Origin: Primula veris
Lineage: Eukaryota > Streptophyta > Magnoliopsida > Ericales > Primulaceae
Reading direction: 5' to 3'
Assembly: GCA_963682055.1 (NCBI GenBank)
Contig: OY821748.1
Coordinates: 1,245,001-1,309,000 of the forward strand
Length of the DNA: 64,000 nt
Part shown: piece by piece, positions 1-11,764 of the stretch
Position numbering within the stretch: position 1 is the first letter of the stretch
Layout of the letters: each line of letters opens with the position of its first letter
Notes under the pieces: model-generated
What the model saw: the letters and a program-made list of their open reading frames with translations, nothing else
What the model was told of the DNA's origin: nothing
The model's database searches: none
Position numbers and translations under genes: made by a program

Positions 1-1907
1 TTTTGTTCCAGTCCGAGCTTCTTTTCAGCCCTAGAAATCATTGGATGCGCATAGCAATCAGTGTTGGAAAAAAACTCAAAGTCTAATTAATCACTCAAAC
101 AGTTCTTGACCGTTAGATACAATTCCAACGGATAACAATGCAACTTTAGCCGTTAAAGTTCATTTAGCAACTCTATTCTCGAGGGTTACGAATTCATTCG
201 GATGGATGGAAATTAATGATTTCTTAGTTATAATTTATGCGTCACGAACTCGTTTCATTACCATCCCTAGCTAGTTGAGATCCCAATATCATAGGGGTCT
301 ACTTGTATCTGATACATATTCAGAGACATTCGAGTGTCAATCTCAAATTCTGATTTACCCTCTATATATTATAAGGGGCTAGACATCAGATTTTAATCTA
401 AACGTACAACTAATTAAAATAAATCAACTGCTTAAATCATATCAAAATGCATGCATGTTTTATAAATAAAAAGTTTACAATAGAAGGCATTTATTTATGT
501 ACAGTTGGAAGTTGCATAGACGTTACGTGAATCAAGTTAATACCGATAGGTAGTGTTTGTTGAATGAACTTTATCAAATTATGCCTACAATTTGGACAAC
601 CATTCGTTCATGATATAAAGAGAGTTTTGGATAGTGATAGATATATTAAATAAAAAAAGGTAGGATGGAAACTAATGGATATATAATTATAATCCATTTT
701 ATATATGTATTCACTGTCGGGGTGGAAAGCTAATTGATCAGGCTTGACCTATCCAAGTTGATAATAATTAATTATTTAAGTATTTAATAATAATGATGAT
801 GTACTGTGAGAAAAAGAGGGTTCCTTATGTGAAATTTCTAGAAAAATGAGTATCTCAATGCAAACCAACAAGACTACAAGAAAGAAAAGTACAATTTTGG
901 TTTGTATATATGTATATGTAGCCTTGTAATGATAAATTTTTGAATGTTACTTTGAAGGTGACAAATCATTGCTGGGATTTAGATTAAGAAAGGACGTGTT
1001 ATATTTAAGATTGCAAAATGAAAAATTATTGGTTAAGGACGTTTTTGATATGCATTTTAGTCTTAGAATGTCTAGTGTGGCATTAGTAACGATTTTATAA
1101 TGTCATACCGTATGATTAATAACTTTAAAATATTTTACATACAACTGTTATAATACGTATTAAATACAATTTTATATTGTAAAGACATTCGATTAACTGA
1201 TGCCGCATAGGCATTGGTTAATGGTTAGCCATGCATTAAAGGAAAGAGTTGGATGCCAAATTAGGAAAAAACTGCCTAACTGGTAAAGTGTGAGAAACAT
1301 GTAATATGTTCATACGTACAAAAATTGACTACGAAGTAAACCAAATCATTGTAGAAGCTATAGAGAGCAAACAAGATCATTTTCTAAACAGCCATATTGA
1401 ACGATAATAATATAATGACGCGCGCACATGTAACCAGAATATTTAAACTTGATTTTTTTATATTTATTTATGTTATTACTTTCATATCTACTTATTTTCC
1501 ATTATCAACATATAAAGTAAATTAAAAGGAGACTAATTAATAAATCAAAATAACAAAAGACTTCTATTGTTATGAATATCTAAAAAATATTTATTTGACA
1601 CTCGGTATGCCATGCATGAACAAGCGTTGTGAATGTTAGTATGAATACTTGATATGATATACTCGAGAACAAAAACATTGTAAATATACAAAACACGTAA
1701 TAATATTGGACACCTAATACTTTCACATTGTTTTACAAACTAGAAATATTATACATGTAGATTGACTGAATTATTATAATCTCTAAGGTCAAATAATAAT
1801 ATTTACCCAAGTAATTGAATGCAAGTTTGTTGGGGTAGTTGTATCCCCCACCTCCCCCTCCAATTTCTATTTTTCTAGGGGGAAAAAATCCCCTTTTCTA
1901 AAACCTC
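1..1907. other. intergenic, no gene recognised
   Basis: AT-rich DNA with no open frame of note on either strand and no transposon boundary I can define. Its right end is the promoter side of the ketoacyl-CoA synthase gene: a C-rich stretch near 1850-1860 lies about 50 bp before the TATA box. Long-range regulatory sites may be here but none is recognisable by eye. Confidence 0.6.
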
Positions 1908-1914
1908 TATAAAT
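1908..1914 (+). promoter_or_regulatory. TATA box of the KCS gene
   Basis: TATAAAT lies 114 bp upstream of the ATG at 2022 on the same strand. That spacing suits a transcription start near 1940 and a 5' leader of about 80 nt. Inferred from position and consensus only. Confidence 0.55.
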
Positions 1915-2021
1915 CAAGTCCAATTTTGGGATTTTCTCAACTCAAAATAATCTCAAATCCATCAAATACCCATTTTAATTCTCTCAAAAGGGTATCCATA
2001 TCAATAACTTTTCTTGACAAA

Positions 2022-4414
2022 ATGTCGGAGGAGAGGGCGAAAATTCCCCTTCCTAATTTCCAATTATCGGTTAAGCTTAAGTATGTTAAACTAGGCTACC
2101 ATTACATGATCACTCATGCTATGTATCTATTGCTAGTTCCACTCTTATGTATTGCGACTGTTCATCTCTCGACACTCAAAATCGAAGACTTAGCTCATTT
2201 ATGGGACAGTCTAAGATTTAACCTTGTTACGGTTGTTGTGTGTTCAACACTTATGGTCTTTTTATCAACACTTTACTTCATGAGCCGCCCGAAAAAAATC
2301 TACTTGGTCGACTTTTCATGTTTCAAACCCGAGCCTAAGTATAAGTGCAGTAAGGAAGTTTTCATGAGAAAATCAGTTGATCATAGTTCTTTCACACCCG
2401 AAAATATAGAATTTCAAAAGAAAATATTAGAAAGGTCGGGGCTTGGGCAAGATACGTATTTTCCACCTGCGCTTATGTTGGACCCACCGGTTCCTACCAT
2501 GGCTGAGGCGAGAAACGAGGCTGAGCTTGTTATGTTCGGGGCTATAGATGAGTTATTGGCGAAAACGGGGGTCAAAGCGAAAGATATTGGAATTTTGATT
2601 GTGAATTGTAGCTTGTTTAATCCGACCCCTTCGCTTTCGGCTATGGTGGTGAATCACTATAAGCTTCGAGGAAATGTTTTGAGTTACAACCTTGGTGGGA
2701 TGGGGTGTAGTGCTGGACTTATCTCTATTGATCTTGCCAAACAGCTCTTGCAGGTGTTTTTTCATTACTCATAAATTTAATCTTTAATTAATCTTTCTCG
2801 TTTTTAAGAAATAGACATGATTAATCTCTTTTTAAATGCTTTTGCATGCCCATAATTTTCTACTAAAGTTTCAATAGTGTCACTAGGCTTCATTTGAGTG
2901 ACAACTTTGATCAAAAAAATTGAGCTTTTGCACTTCAATATAGAGGGCTAATTAAGTAGAATTTTGGGCTTAAATAAAATTCTTCAAGCTATCTCCACGA
3001 GAACTCATAATGACAATACTCATTAGACAAATTATCTAAGAAAATAATGAGTTTTGGTACTCTTTCTACAGTCATCTTCAAGAAAAATAGGTAGCACCTA
3101 CTTTTACATGCAACTATATAATTAGAATAGCAGTCCTATTCTAGATCTAAAGAAATAATGGAAGATACTAGAAAAATAGATTAAAATTATCATATCAAAA
3201 TACATATACACTAACAATATAGCAGTACTTGTAATTTGAAATTAGAATAAATCATGCCAATATTAATAAAAGATAAGTAGACAATACAATGGAAATCTCT
3301 AAAAAAATGATAAGAATTGGTGCTTAGACTGAAATGGAAATAATTTAATGCCTCGTGATACAACTGTATAAAGTTAGTGGCCTATTCTCCAATTTAGGAA
3401 GGTTAAAAAAGACTTGCACCGTAAAACACATGGTACCTCGTGAGGTACCCATAATCATTGTTTCACTTGAGTTGAAATCATTGGTTCTTTTCACAAATTA
3501 AGCATATCATAGTTGCCAATAATACTGTCAAGTTTAATAAATGTTCAAGTTATGAAAGTAAAGTTCAAAAATAACAAAAAAATGTTTCTATACAGAGATG
3601 TTAATTTCTGACTATCTTCACATGCATGTAACAGGTGCAACCTAATTCCTATGCCTTGGTTGTAAGCATGGAAAATATTACGTTAAATTGGTATTGGGGA
3701 AACAACAGATCTATGCTCGTATCTAATTGCTTATTCCGTATGGGCGGGGCCGCCGTCCTCCTCTCCAACAAATCATCAGATCGTAGCCGTTCAAAATATC
3801 AACTTATTCACACGGTCCGTACCCATAAAGGCGCAGACGATAAATGTTACACTTGTGTTTTCCAAGAAGAGGATAATACCAAAAGGGTAGGTGTAGCCCT
3901 TTCCAAGGACCTAATGGCGGTAGCTGGAGAAGCCTTGAAAACGAACATAACGACTTTAGGACCACTAGTCCTACCCATGTCCGAACAGCTTTTGTTTTTC
4001 GTAACTCTAGTTGCGAAAAAGGTATTTAAAATGAAAATCAAGCCTTATATACCGGATTTCAAGCTCGCGTTTGAGCATTTCTGTATCCACGCTGGCGGGA
4101 GAGCAGTGCTGGACGAGCTTGAGAAGAATCTTGAACTTAGTCAGTGGCATATGGAACCTTCTAGGATGACCCTATATAGATTTGGAAACACTTCTAGTAG
4201 CTCATTATGGTACGAGTTGGCATATACGGAAGCTAAGGGGAGGGTCCGTAAAGGGGACCGAACTTGGCAAATAGCATTTGGTTCGGGGTTCAAATGTAAT
4301 AGCGCCGTTTGGAAAGCTCTAAAGACGATTAATCCGGCTAAGGAGAAGAACCCATGGATGGATGAAATTCATAACTTTCCTGTCCATGTTCCTAGTGTGG
4401 AAAAAATTGCTTAA
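2022..4414 (+). CDS. 3-ketoacyl-CoA synthase (very-long-chain fatty acid elongase), KCS2/KCS20-like
   Basis: Condensing enzyme of the ER fatty-acid elongase: it joins malonyl-CoA to a long-chain acyl-CoA in the pathway to cuticular wax, suberin and sphingolipid acyl chains. There are two exons, 2022-2753 and 3635-4414; the phase-0 intron has GT at 2754 and AG at 3633-3634. They encode 503 residues, normal for the family. I used the ATG at 2022 because the following residues ([20 protein letters not shown]) match the usual KCS start; an in-frame ATG at 1926 only adds leader-like sequence. Two N-terminal membrane segments lie at roughly residues 25-45 and 65-85. The nucleophile is C229 in GMGCSAG. 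The other active-site positions are H308, H392, H396 and N429. The histidine normally four residues before that Asn is Y425. Segments such as [15 protein letters not shown] and NPWMDEIH point to the KCS2/KCS20 branch (from memory). The exact orthologue is uncertain. Confidence 0.93.
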
Positions 4415-6312
4415 ATCACGAGTGTTTTTGAAAAGTCTATTTTTTTTTGTGTGAAGGTGAAAATTGTCAATTCTTCGGGTTTTCCATATTTTTCTGTAAT
4501 TGATTGACCAACATATGTTGCAATAATTAATAGTATATATAGTACATGAGAGGTGTTGCTTCATACGATAAGTGCTCTTAATTCAATTCTCAATTCTCAA
4601 ATGTAGAGTTTCTCTGTGAATTCTTTTTATTTTCTTCAGGTATATATTATACACAGCTTATAATATACACTTACTACATACGTTCTTATCGGGATATATT
4701 TCTTTTATTTTATGTTCTAATTAATCTACAGACTACACGAGACCAGTGGTAAATTTTATGACCTTTTGTACATTATGATTTGAAGTTACTATTTGCAACA
4801 AATTTTGGCTATAGTTCTCAAAAAAAATAAAAAAGAGAAGAATGAAATTAACCAGAAGAAAGTATTTCCTAGTTAGTAAAAAATAAATAAATAAATTGAT
4901 CCTTCTATTTATCTCACAATCAGTACGTAGGGGTTACTTTGAGAAAATGTAAATTCGCGGCTGCTAGCTAGAAGCCTATAGGACCCAAGTCTTCAATGCA
5001 AACTTTAATAAATATTTAAAAGAAATTGGAATTATGACATGTAACCAGCTGTTTTTTTTATCAGATACTTTAACAAAATCTAGCTAGTTGAAAAATAATA
5101 GGGTTTAGACAGATAATATATAGCTTTCCCAACACTTAATTACTCTGGGTCCTTTTATTTATATTTTATTTTTAAAGTTAGAGTCTTGTTTCATAATCAT
5201 CTTTAGACTTAAACCCTAAATATGCCTCGTAGTTAAATTTTGTGAAAGACTCAGAATATCAGTACTAAACGTTAAGAGTTAAACTTGAAATCACTTAGTG
5301 TCATATTCCATTCTTCTGTCAAATTAATTATCTACCTTCTTATCGCAACTCAACTCGATCAAACTATTTTTTATGCATAGACTATTCAGTCGACGAACCA
5401 AGAATTGGATTAAAAAAAATACATAGTTAATCAGAATTCATATGTAGACAAGTTTTTTTTTCGTTTACGGTGAGATTTTTAATTTTTACAATTAAAGAAT
5501 ACATGTAATAATATATCAGCTCGTCGAAATTAGTCTATGAGTTCATATTGTACCATCCTTCTCTATAGGCTTAGCTAGCATTCATAAATACTCATCAATT
5601 AAATGTTACGTAATGTATTTTGTGTTTATGACAGCCTGACTAGAGGTGTCCAATTTAATTGTGTAGGGTACTTAATTTACTTCGTTGTTATGAATTGATA
5701 TATAGATCAAATGAAAAAAGTTAAATTGTTCCTAAATTAAAGGGGAAATCCTTCATGGGTAATAACTTATATAATGACTCACATAAATAAATATATAAAA
5801 TATGCCGTGTATTAAATTAAACAAACGAGTTAGTCTAAAATGAAGCAAATGATCAGGAACTGAGGTCCAATGCACACTTCTAGATGGAATTGTGAGGTTC
5901 TTCCTTGGCCAGAACTTGATCATATATTTCATTGCGAAAATACATATTGATAGAAAATTACTACTACTAATGTTCTTGCTATTTATTGAAGTGAATATGT
6001 ATCATGTAATATTTTTTTTCTTTATATATCACCCTATTTCAATTAATTGTATGTATCATGTAATATGAATTATAGGTTTTAGAGATATTGCTGAACTCGT
6101 AGCTTTACTGATGATTATAGGGAGAAGACATGATCTCTACGTACGTACAGGTTAAACATAAAGGAAAGACCGATCGAGAAAATATGAGAGAACCCTAGCT
6201 AACAGTCATACGATTTGATAAATAAACATGCAATATTATACTAACAAGGTAAAGATCGGAAACCAAAATTCACCGGAAGATAGTAATAAGTAAGGAAATA
6301 CAATCTCGGAAC
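4415..6312. other. intergenic, no gene recognised
   Basis: 3' flank of the KCS gene followed by AT-rich DNA without a credible coding frame, RNA gene or bounded transposon. Confidence 0.55.
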
Positions 6313-6584
6313 AATGGTAATATTCATGGCTCGGTCGATAAGATACTGTTTAATTAATTCAATTTGTTTATTAATTAACAAGTCTTACATTTTGTTTAGA
6401 CCCGGTTTTTTGTTTACAAGCACAAGGATATGATCAAATGAGCACTTAAATGGTAATATTCATGGCTCGGTCGATAAGATACTGTTTAATTAATTCAATT
6501 TGTTTATTAATTAACAAGTCTTACATTTTGTTTAGACCCGGTTTTTTGTTTACAAGCACAAGGATATGATCAAATGAGCACTTA
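6313..6584. repeat. perfect tandem duplication, 2 x 136 bp
   Basis: Positions 6313-6448 and 6449-6584 are identical by eye over the whole 136-bp unit, which begins AATGGTAATATTCATGG and ends GAGCACTTA. The copies are head to tail with no spacer. No mismatch was found, so the duplication is recent, or it is an assembly or copy-number artefact. No coding content. Confidence 0.9.
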
Positions 6585-7253
6585 ACAAGCAGAATAATTA
6601 CTCATATTCTCTTAACTAGAAAAGATGAACTTGGTTACGACGTTTCCGTTCATTTGTAAGACGACTGTGACTAATTAACGAGGAGTATGAGTTCTATGTT
6701 TTTAACACGATAACTATTCCAACTATTCCGGTGTAGTACTTAACTTGAACAAAAAAAAATGTTATCACCAAAGCATTGTCCAAGTTTTTGAAATTCACAT
6801 GCAGTTGAACTACTTAGCAAATAATGATATTCATGTTAACAATACAAACACGCATATACATATATCTATTGTTTATTTGGTGGTCAATTTATAAAGACAG
6901 AAAAGCAAAGTGTTTTCATTGTTTTTCCATGTTAGGTGGCCGGTTTGTTCTTCCCCATTAAATTGGGTATAACCAGTGACAAAATAAAAATTCTATATAT
7001 GTATTAATTATTGATGTATAACATCAACATGCATGGTTGTCTCAAAAGTCGTTAAGTTGTATAATTAAGTGAAAGTGATTTTCTTTCTTTTGTTTTTTCA
7101 TATCTACTCTCAAATCTATGACTATGCTAGCTAAAAAATTGGCTACGTTGATAGTGTTGATACGAGTGGATGAGTTACATTAAATTTGTGAATGACGGGG
7201 CTTATCATTATTTATTAAATAATATATCCACAGTAAAATAATGTTTGATTTAG

Positions 7254-7434
7254 TGTAAGTCAAAATCTGTTATAAGTCTGTCACTAATTTAAAAAGTTAT
7301 CACAAATATGTCGCAAATTGACTAAACTGTCACAAAGCCGTCACAAAAACCGTCGCTAATAAATCCGTAACAAAAAATACCGTCACTAATCCCGTCGCTA
7401 TTTGGTTTTTTTTTTTTTTTTTTTTTTTAATAGT
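7254..7434. mobile_element. CACTA-type subterminal repeat fragment (tentative)
   Basis: A cluster of short related words (GTCACTAAT, GTCACAAA, CGTCGCTA) repeats at irregular spacing, followed by a run of more than 20 T and then TAGTG. This resembles the subterminal repeat region and end of plant CACTA (EnSpm) non-autonomous elements. I find no partner terminus or target duplication, so it may be a decayed end. Confidence 0.4.
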
Positions 7435-7644
7435 GAACATAACAAGAAGTTCTATATCTACTTCTAAAATATGCTAAAATTATGGGTGTCTCCAAATATA
7501 TTTTATAAGATTGTATTGCAAGCCACTTTTTACAAGTTAAGCTAACAAGATACGGTCCTACCACTCTGAAATAGTACTAAATGATTTTTTATTTTTTTTT
7601 CCAAAATCTGACTAAATGAGCTTGCATTATTAGATGGTTGAGTA

Positions 7645-8172
7645 CAGGGCGGATCCGGTAACTAAACCAGAACGGAACGAATTGGTAAAATTTAAATTTA
7701 AACCCAACTCAACATAAACCGTTATAATTAAAAATCTAACTCAATCCAATCCAACCCGTAAATAAAATTGCGGATTGAGGCGGATGAGGACGAATTGATT
7801 CTTAAATTTTCATAGTTTGCACAATCAGCGTAAATTTTAAAATAAATTGTATATTTCAAAGTTAAATAAAAATTAAAACTAATTATAATACGTTTATAAC
7901 ATTCACAACAAGTAAAAAAAACTAAAATATAATAATACCGGAAGGTTGTTATCTTTAAATACACACAATTTATATATAAATATTATTTATTTATTTTTAT
8001 ATTGTAGGTTGTGACGGATTAATCCGCGGTTTGATAACCCCAATCCTAACCCAACCCGCAAAATATATAACGGATTCGAATGGGACGAACTGATTTTTTT
8101 GGATACTCAACCTGTTCCAATCCGCACAGATTGGTTTACGGGTTGGGTTTTCGGATTTTTTTCTCACGCCTA
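7645..8172. mobile_element. degenerate non-autonomous DNA transposon, hAT-like (tentative)
   Basis: Both ends carry complementary GC-richer sequence rich in CCAACCCG/CGGGTTGG words, enclosing an AT-rich middle: the left begins near AGGGCGGATCCGG and the right finishes near TCTCACGCCTA. This layout is common in plant hAT-like MITEs. I could not find a matching 8-bp target duplication, so boundaries are approximate. Confidence 0.35.
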
Positions 8173-8382
8173 ACTAGCTCTTCTCAGTATGCTCATTTCA
8201 TATCATTTTTTTTTGTTTGATTTAGCTTCATCAAGCTGACGAAGGTATATATTAATTGTTGTTCACAAATTGTCTTAGCTTTTTTGCTTTATGACTTGGC
8301 TTGCTATACTATGCATTGGTCGCATATATACTCGGGGGCATTTTTATTGAACAATTAAACTTGAATCCCATCTATGGGTTAT

Positions 8383-10261
8383 TGTGAAACCCGTAAATCA
8401 CATTATAAAAATTCTTTAAAAATAGTATTATTTATATATATTATCGGGTTGATATTATGATTTATGAAGTTAAAACTAGTCGAAAATAATATGTCAGGGG
8501 TGAGTATACTAATTAGTTATAACTATAGGTGCAAACAAATTAATTACACTCCCTAATTTTAGATGCACGTTCAAATAATCAGATAAGTATTAGAGTCTTT
8601 TAGTTTTCAAAAAAAACATAACTGACTAGAGAGAGAACAAGGGTGCAACAACTAATACAGGAAGGACGAAAGCCAAAGAAAAACTTGATTTTGATCATCC
8701 TTAAGGTAACCATCTTTGGCTAGTATGCTATACTTTTAGTCTTAATTTTTCCCACTTCACAAGATCGGTCGGGAGGTGAACAGAAAGGGGGTAGTTGGGA
8801 TTAAGTCCTGGAATCCTAAGTTTCTAAAGGATGACGTAATCAAATGAAGATGGAAGTTTGACAGATATAATACACCTATATGGAATATGAAGTAGATAAA
8901 AATAGCATATTAACCTTGTTAATATACTCTAGGTTTTCATAATTTTCTTTACTATAAAATACCGGGTTCTATAGTTATTTATGGTGTTTAAAAATAATTT
9001 CAGGTCAGTAGCTTATTGGTAGTAGAAAGAGCCCGAGTTGTGCGAATTCGGTCCAGGTGAGTGGTTTCTTACCTTACGTACACTTAAATTGTTTTTCGAG
9101 TTTGATTTGTAAATTATTTAAGTGGTGATCATTATTTTCTTATATGAAAGTATTATAAAATAGTTAAGTATACATTGTACACATATATTTTGAGTTACAG
9201 GAACCAAAGGATTTTATGATGTACAAGTTTTGTGATTTGGGTATAGTTTTGAGTTGCTGATTAATAAATCAGAATAATTTGCTACGATTTGAATTTAGGA
9301 TTTTGATTGATTTTATTTTGGGGATGATACTTGAATGACTTAAAATCCAAGGAACAGGCCTCTTAAGTGGGGTGACTGCGGTGGCTAGTGGTGACTCTAG
9401 TTTTCTCAACAGTTTTGGAACAGGCCTCTTAAATGCGGTGACCTTAACTGGATCGTTTTAAAAGAAAATCTTAGGTCGCCAACCTAAGTGACTTTTGAAT
9501 ACGATAGTTGGATCCAACGGGTTTATTGCCCAGAGAAATGAATTAATGGCAATGAATTTTACTACTACGTTCCCCTTCGTTTTGATGTATATTTTTATGA
9601 TGTACTGTATTTGATATGATAATGGCTAATGGATGTATATGTTTTATTTCTGAATTATATGTTTAGCTATATATATATATATATTTTTTATTTTTTTAAC
9701 TAAAGTAAATCCGTTTTATTTATTTTTTTAAAACTGAAAAGATTTAAAGGATGCATTTTAGCGTCATATTTTTCTTACATAGTAAACTCCACCCCATTGC
9801 TTATAGGTATTTATTATCATTCACTAAGCTCGTTTGGCTTACCCTCTCGAATTTTAATCTTTTCAGGTTTGTGATTGAGCTATGTGTCAGATTCGTATGG
9901 ACCGGACCTTGACCTCCTTTAGGCGTTTACATAGTATTTTATTGTTATTTCATTGGGATTCAGTTCTATTTCGGACGATCACAGTTATTTCTATTGTCGT
10001 ATTCTAAATTATTTCTCAGAATGAGTCTTTTATTCTAAACCATGGGAATATTCATTGTTTTTCTGTGATACTAAATAAGAGTCTATGACTCATTGTTTTT
10101 ATTTTATTTTTGAAGTTATTCTATGTTATATATTCCGCTGCTATGGTTTGGTATTGTTTCTTTTCTAACTAAGTGTCAATTGGCATGTTTGGGCTTACGG
10201 GTACCACGTACTTATAAGCGTGGTACTCGGCCGTGTCACTTACCTGTTTTGGGGTGTGACA
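8383..10261 (+). repeat. 5' LTR
   Basis: 1,879 bp, TGTGAAAC...GTGACA. It holds a TATA box at 8953-8960 and a strong potential splice donor at 9057. It differs from the 3' LTR at 10226 (C against T) and 10256 (G against C), and has a shorter TA run near 9670-9684. Confidence 0.95.
8953..8960 (+). promoter_or_regulatory. LTR TATA box
   Basis: TATAAAAT lies 570 bp into the LTR, on the strand of transcription. It would place the U3/R boundary near 8985. The same sequence is in the 3' LTR at 15885-15892. Inferred from consensus. Confidence 0.5.
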
Positions 10262-10266
10262 TTTGT

Positions 10267-10280
10267 TGGTACCAGAGCTT
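10267..10280 (+). other. primer binding site (initiator Met tRNA type)
   Basis: TGGTACCAGAGCTT starts 5 bp after the 5' LTR. It matches the usual plant PBS complementary to the 3' end of initiator tRNA-Met (TGGTATCAGAGC) with one difference. It primes minus-strand DNA synthesis. Confidence 0.85.
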
Positions 10281-10567
10281 AAGGTTCTAGGCACAATATA
10301 GTCTTTTATTTTATTTTGTTTATATTAGTATATTTTTTTTTATTTTATTTTTTTTTTACTTATTTTTTTATTTTTATTTTTTTTCATTTTACATATTAGT
10401 GGAGGTCGGTCCCGGGAGTCTTAGGTAATTTATCATTTGTTCTGAATATCTCTTAGGCATGTGTGTGTGTGTATACATATATATTTAGTTATATTTATAT
10501 ATGTGTGTAAACATAAATTGATTATATGACAGTACTGGATTAATGTTCTAGCCTATTATGGATGTAG

Positions 10568-11710
10568 ATGGCACCAGCTAAGAAAAAGACGAGCAAGAGC
10601 AAGAGAAACGCGAACCGGCTAGCTTCAAATCCAAGTGAAGAAGAAGTTCCGATATCATCACTAAAGACTAGAAAGCGCAAACTATCTTCGGACACCGAAG
10701 CCACAAAGGAACCTAGCGAGAAAGTGGTCATTCAAATTCGCGAGACGGATAAGCAGCTGACTATGGACAAAGGGACTCTCTTTGACAAGTTCTTAAAAAC
10801 GGATGCCCCTGCATTTACGGGGAGCGGAGAGGACAGAGAAGCAGACATGTGGCTGCGTAGTATGGACAAAATTTTTGCTCGACTTGATGGTTCGGATGAA
10901 CAAAGAGTTAGTCTGGCGACGTATAAGCTGCAGGGTGCCGCGGAGGATTGGTGGGATACTATTGCACGTGAATATGAGGATAAAAGACAAGAGTTAACAT
11001 GGTCATTATTTAAGAAACTTTTTCGTGATGAATACTATCCTTGGACACTAAGGAAAAATAAAAAGTCTGAACTCCTCCATCTTGATCAAGGTGACATGAC
11101 TGTCGCAGAATACCAGATAAAATTCAATGAATTATCTCGCTACGCTCCTGACATGGTGTCAACTCAGGAGGATAAAGTAATGTTATTCGAAAATGGTCTA
11201 CGACAAGAGATCAAGGAAAAGTACATTATGTGCAAGTCTAACACTATCTACGAAGCAGTTGAGAATGCAAAGAATGCGGAGGCTAGCTGTCGCCTAGCCG
11301 ACAAAAGGCAGGATCAAGTTCAAAAGAGACAACGCGAACAATTCCAGCGTAACATTCAGGGAAAAGGAGGAGAATATTCGAATAAAAGGATGACTACGAG
11401 AAACCCAACAAGCGGTAGTTCTGGTCAGCATCGGTTTCCTTGTAATAGGTGTGGGAAGTTTCACTCTTCTACTCTGTATTGTGATGGTAAGACAAAGAAT
11501 TGCTTTAACTGTGGCAAGGATGGACATTTGAGTTATAACTGTCAAAACCCCAAATCGGTGACCGGTCAACGGTCTTTGTTCCAGAGTAATACTCCATCGT
11601 CGAATGCCGGACAACAAAAAGCTCTACCACTTGGGCAGAAATCAGGCGCGCAAGGACATGTATATGCCCTTACTGAAGAGGAGGCAGAAGAATCGCCTTC
11701 AGTTGTTCAC

Positions 11711-11764
<54 letters not shown>

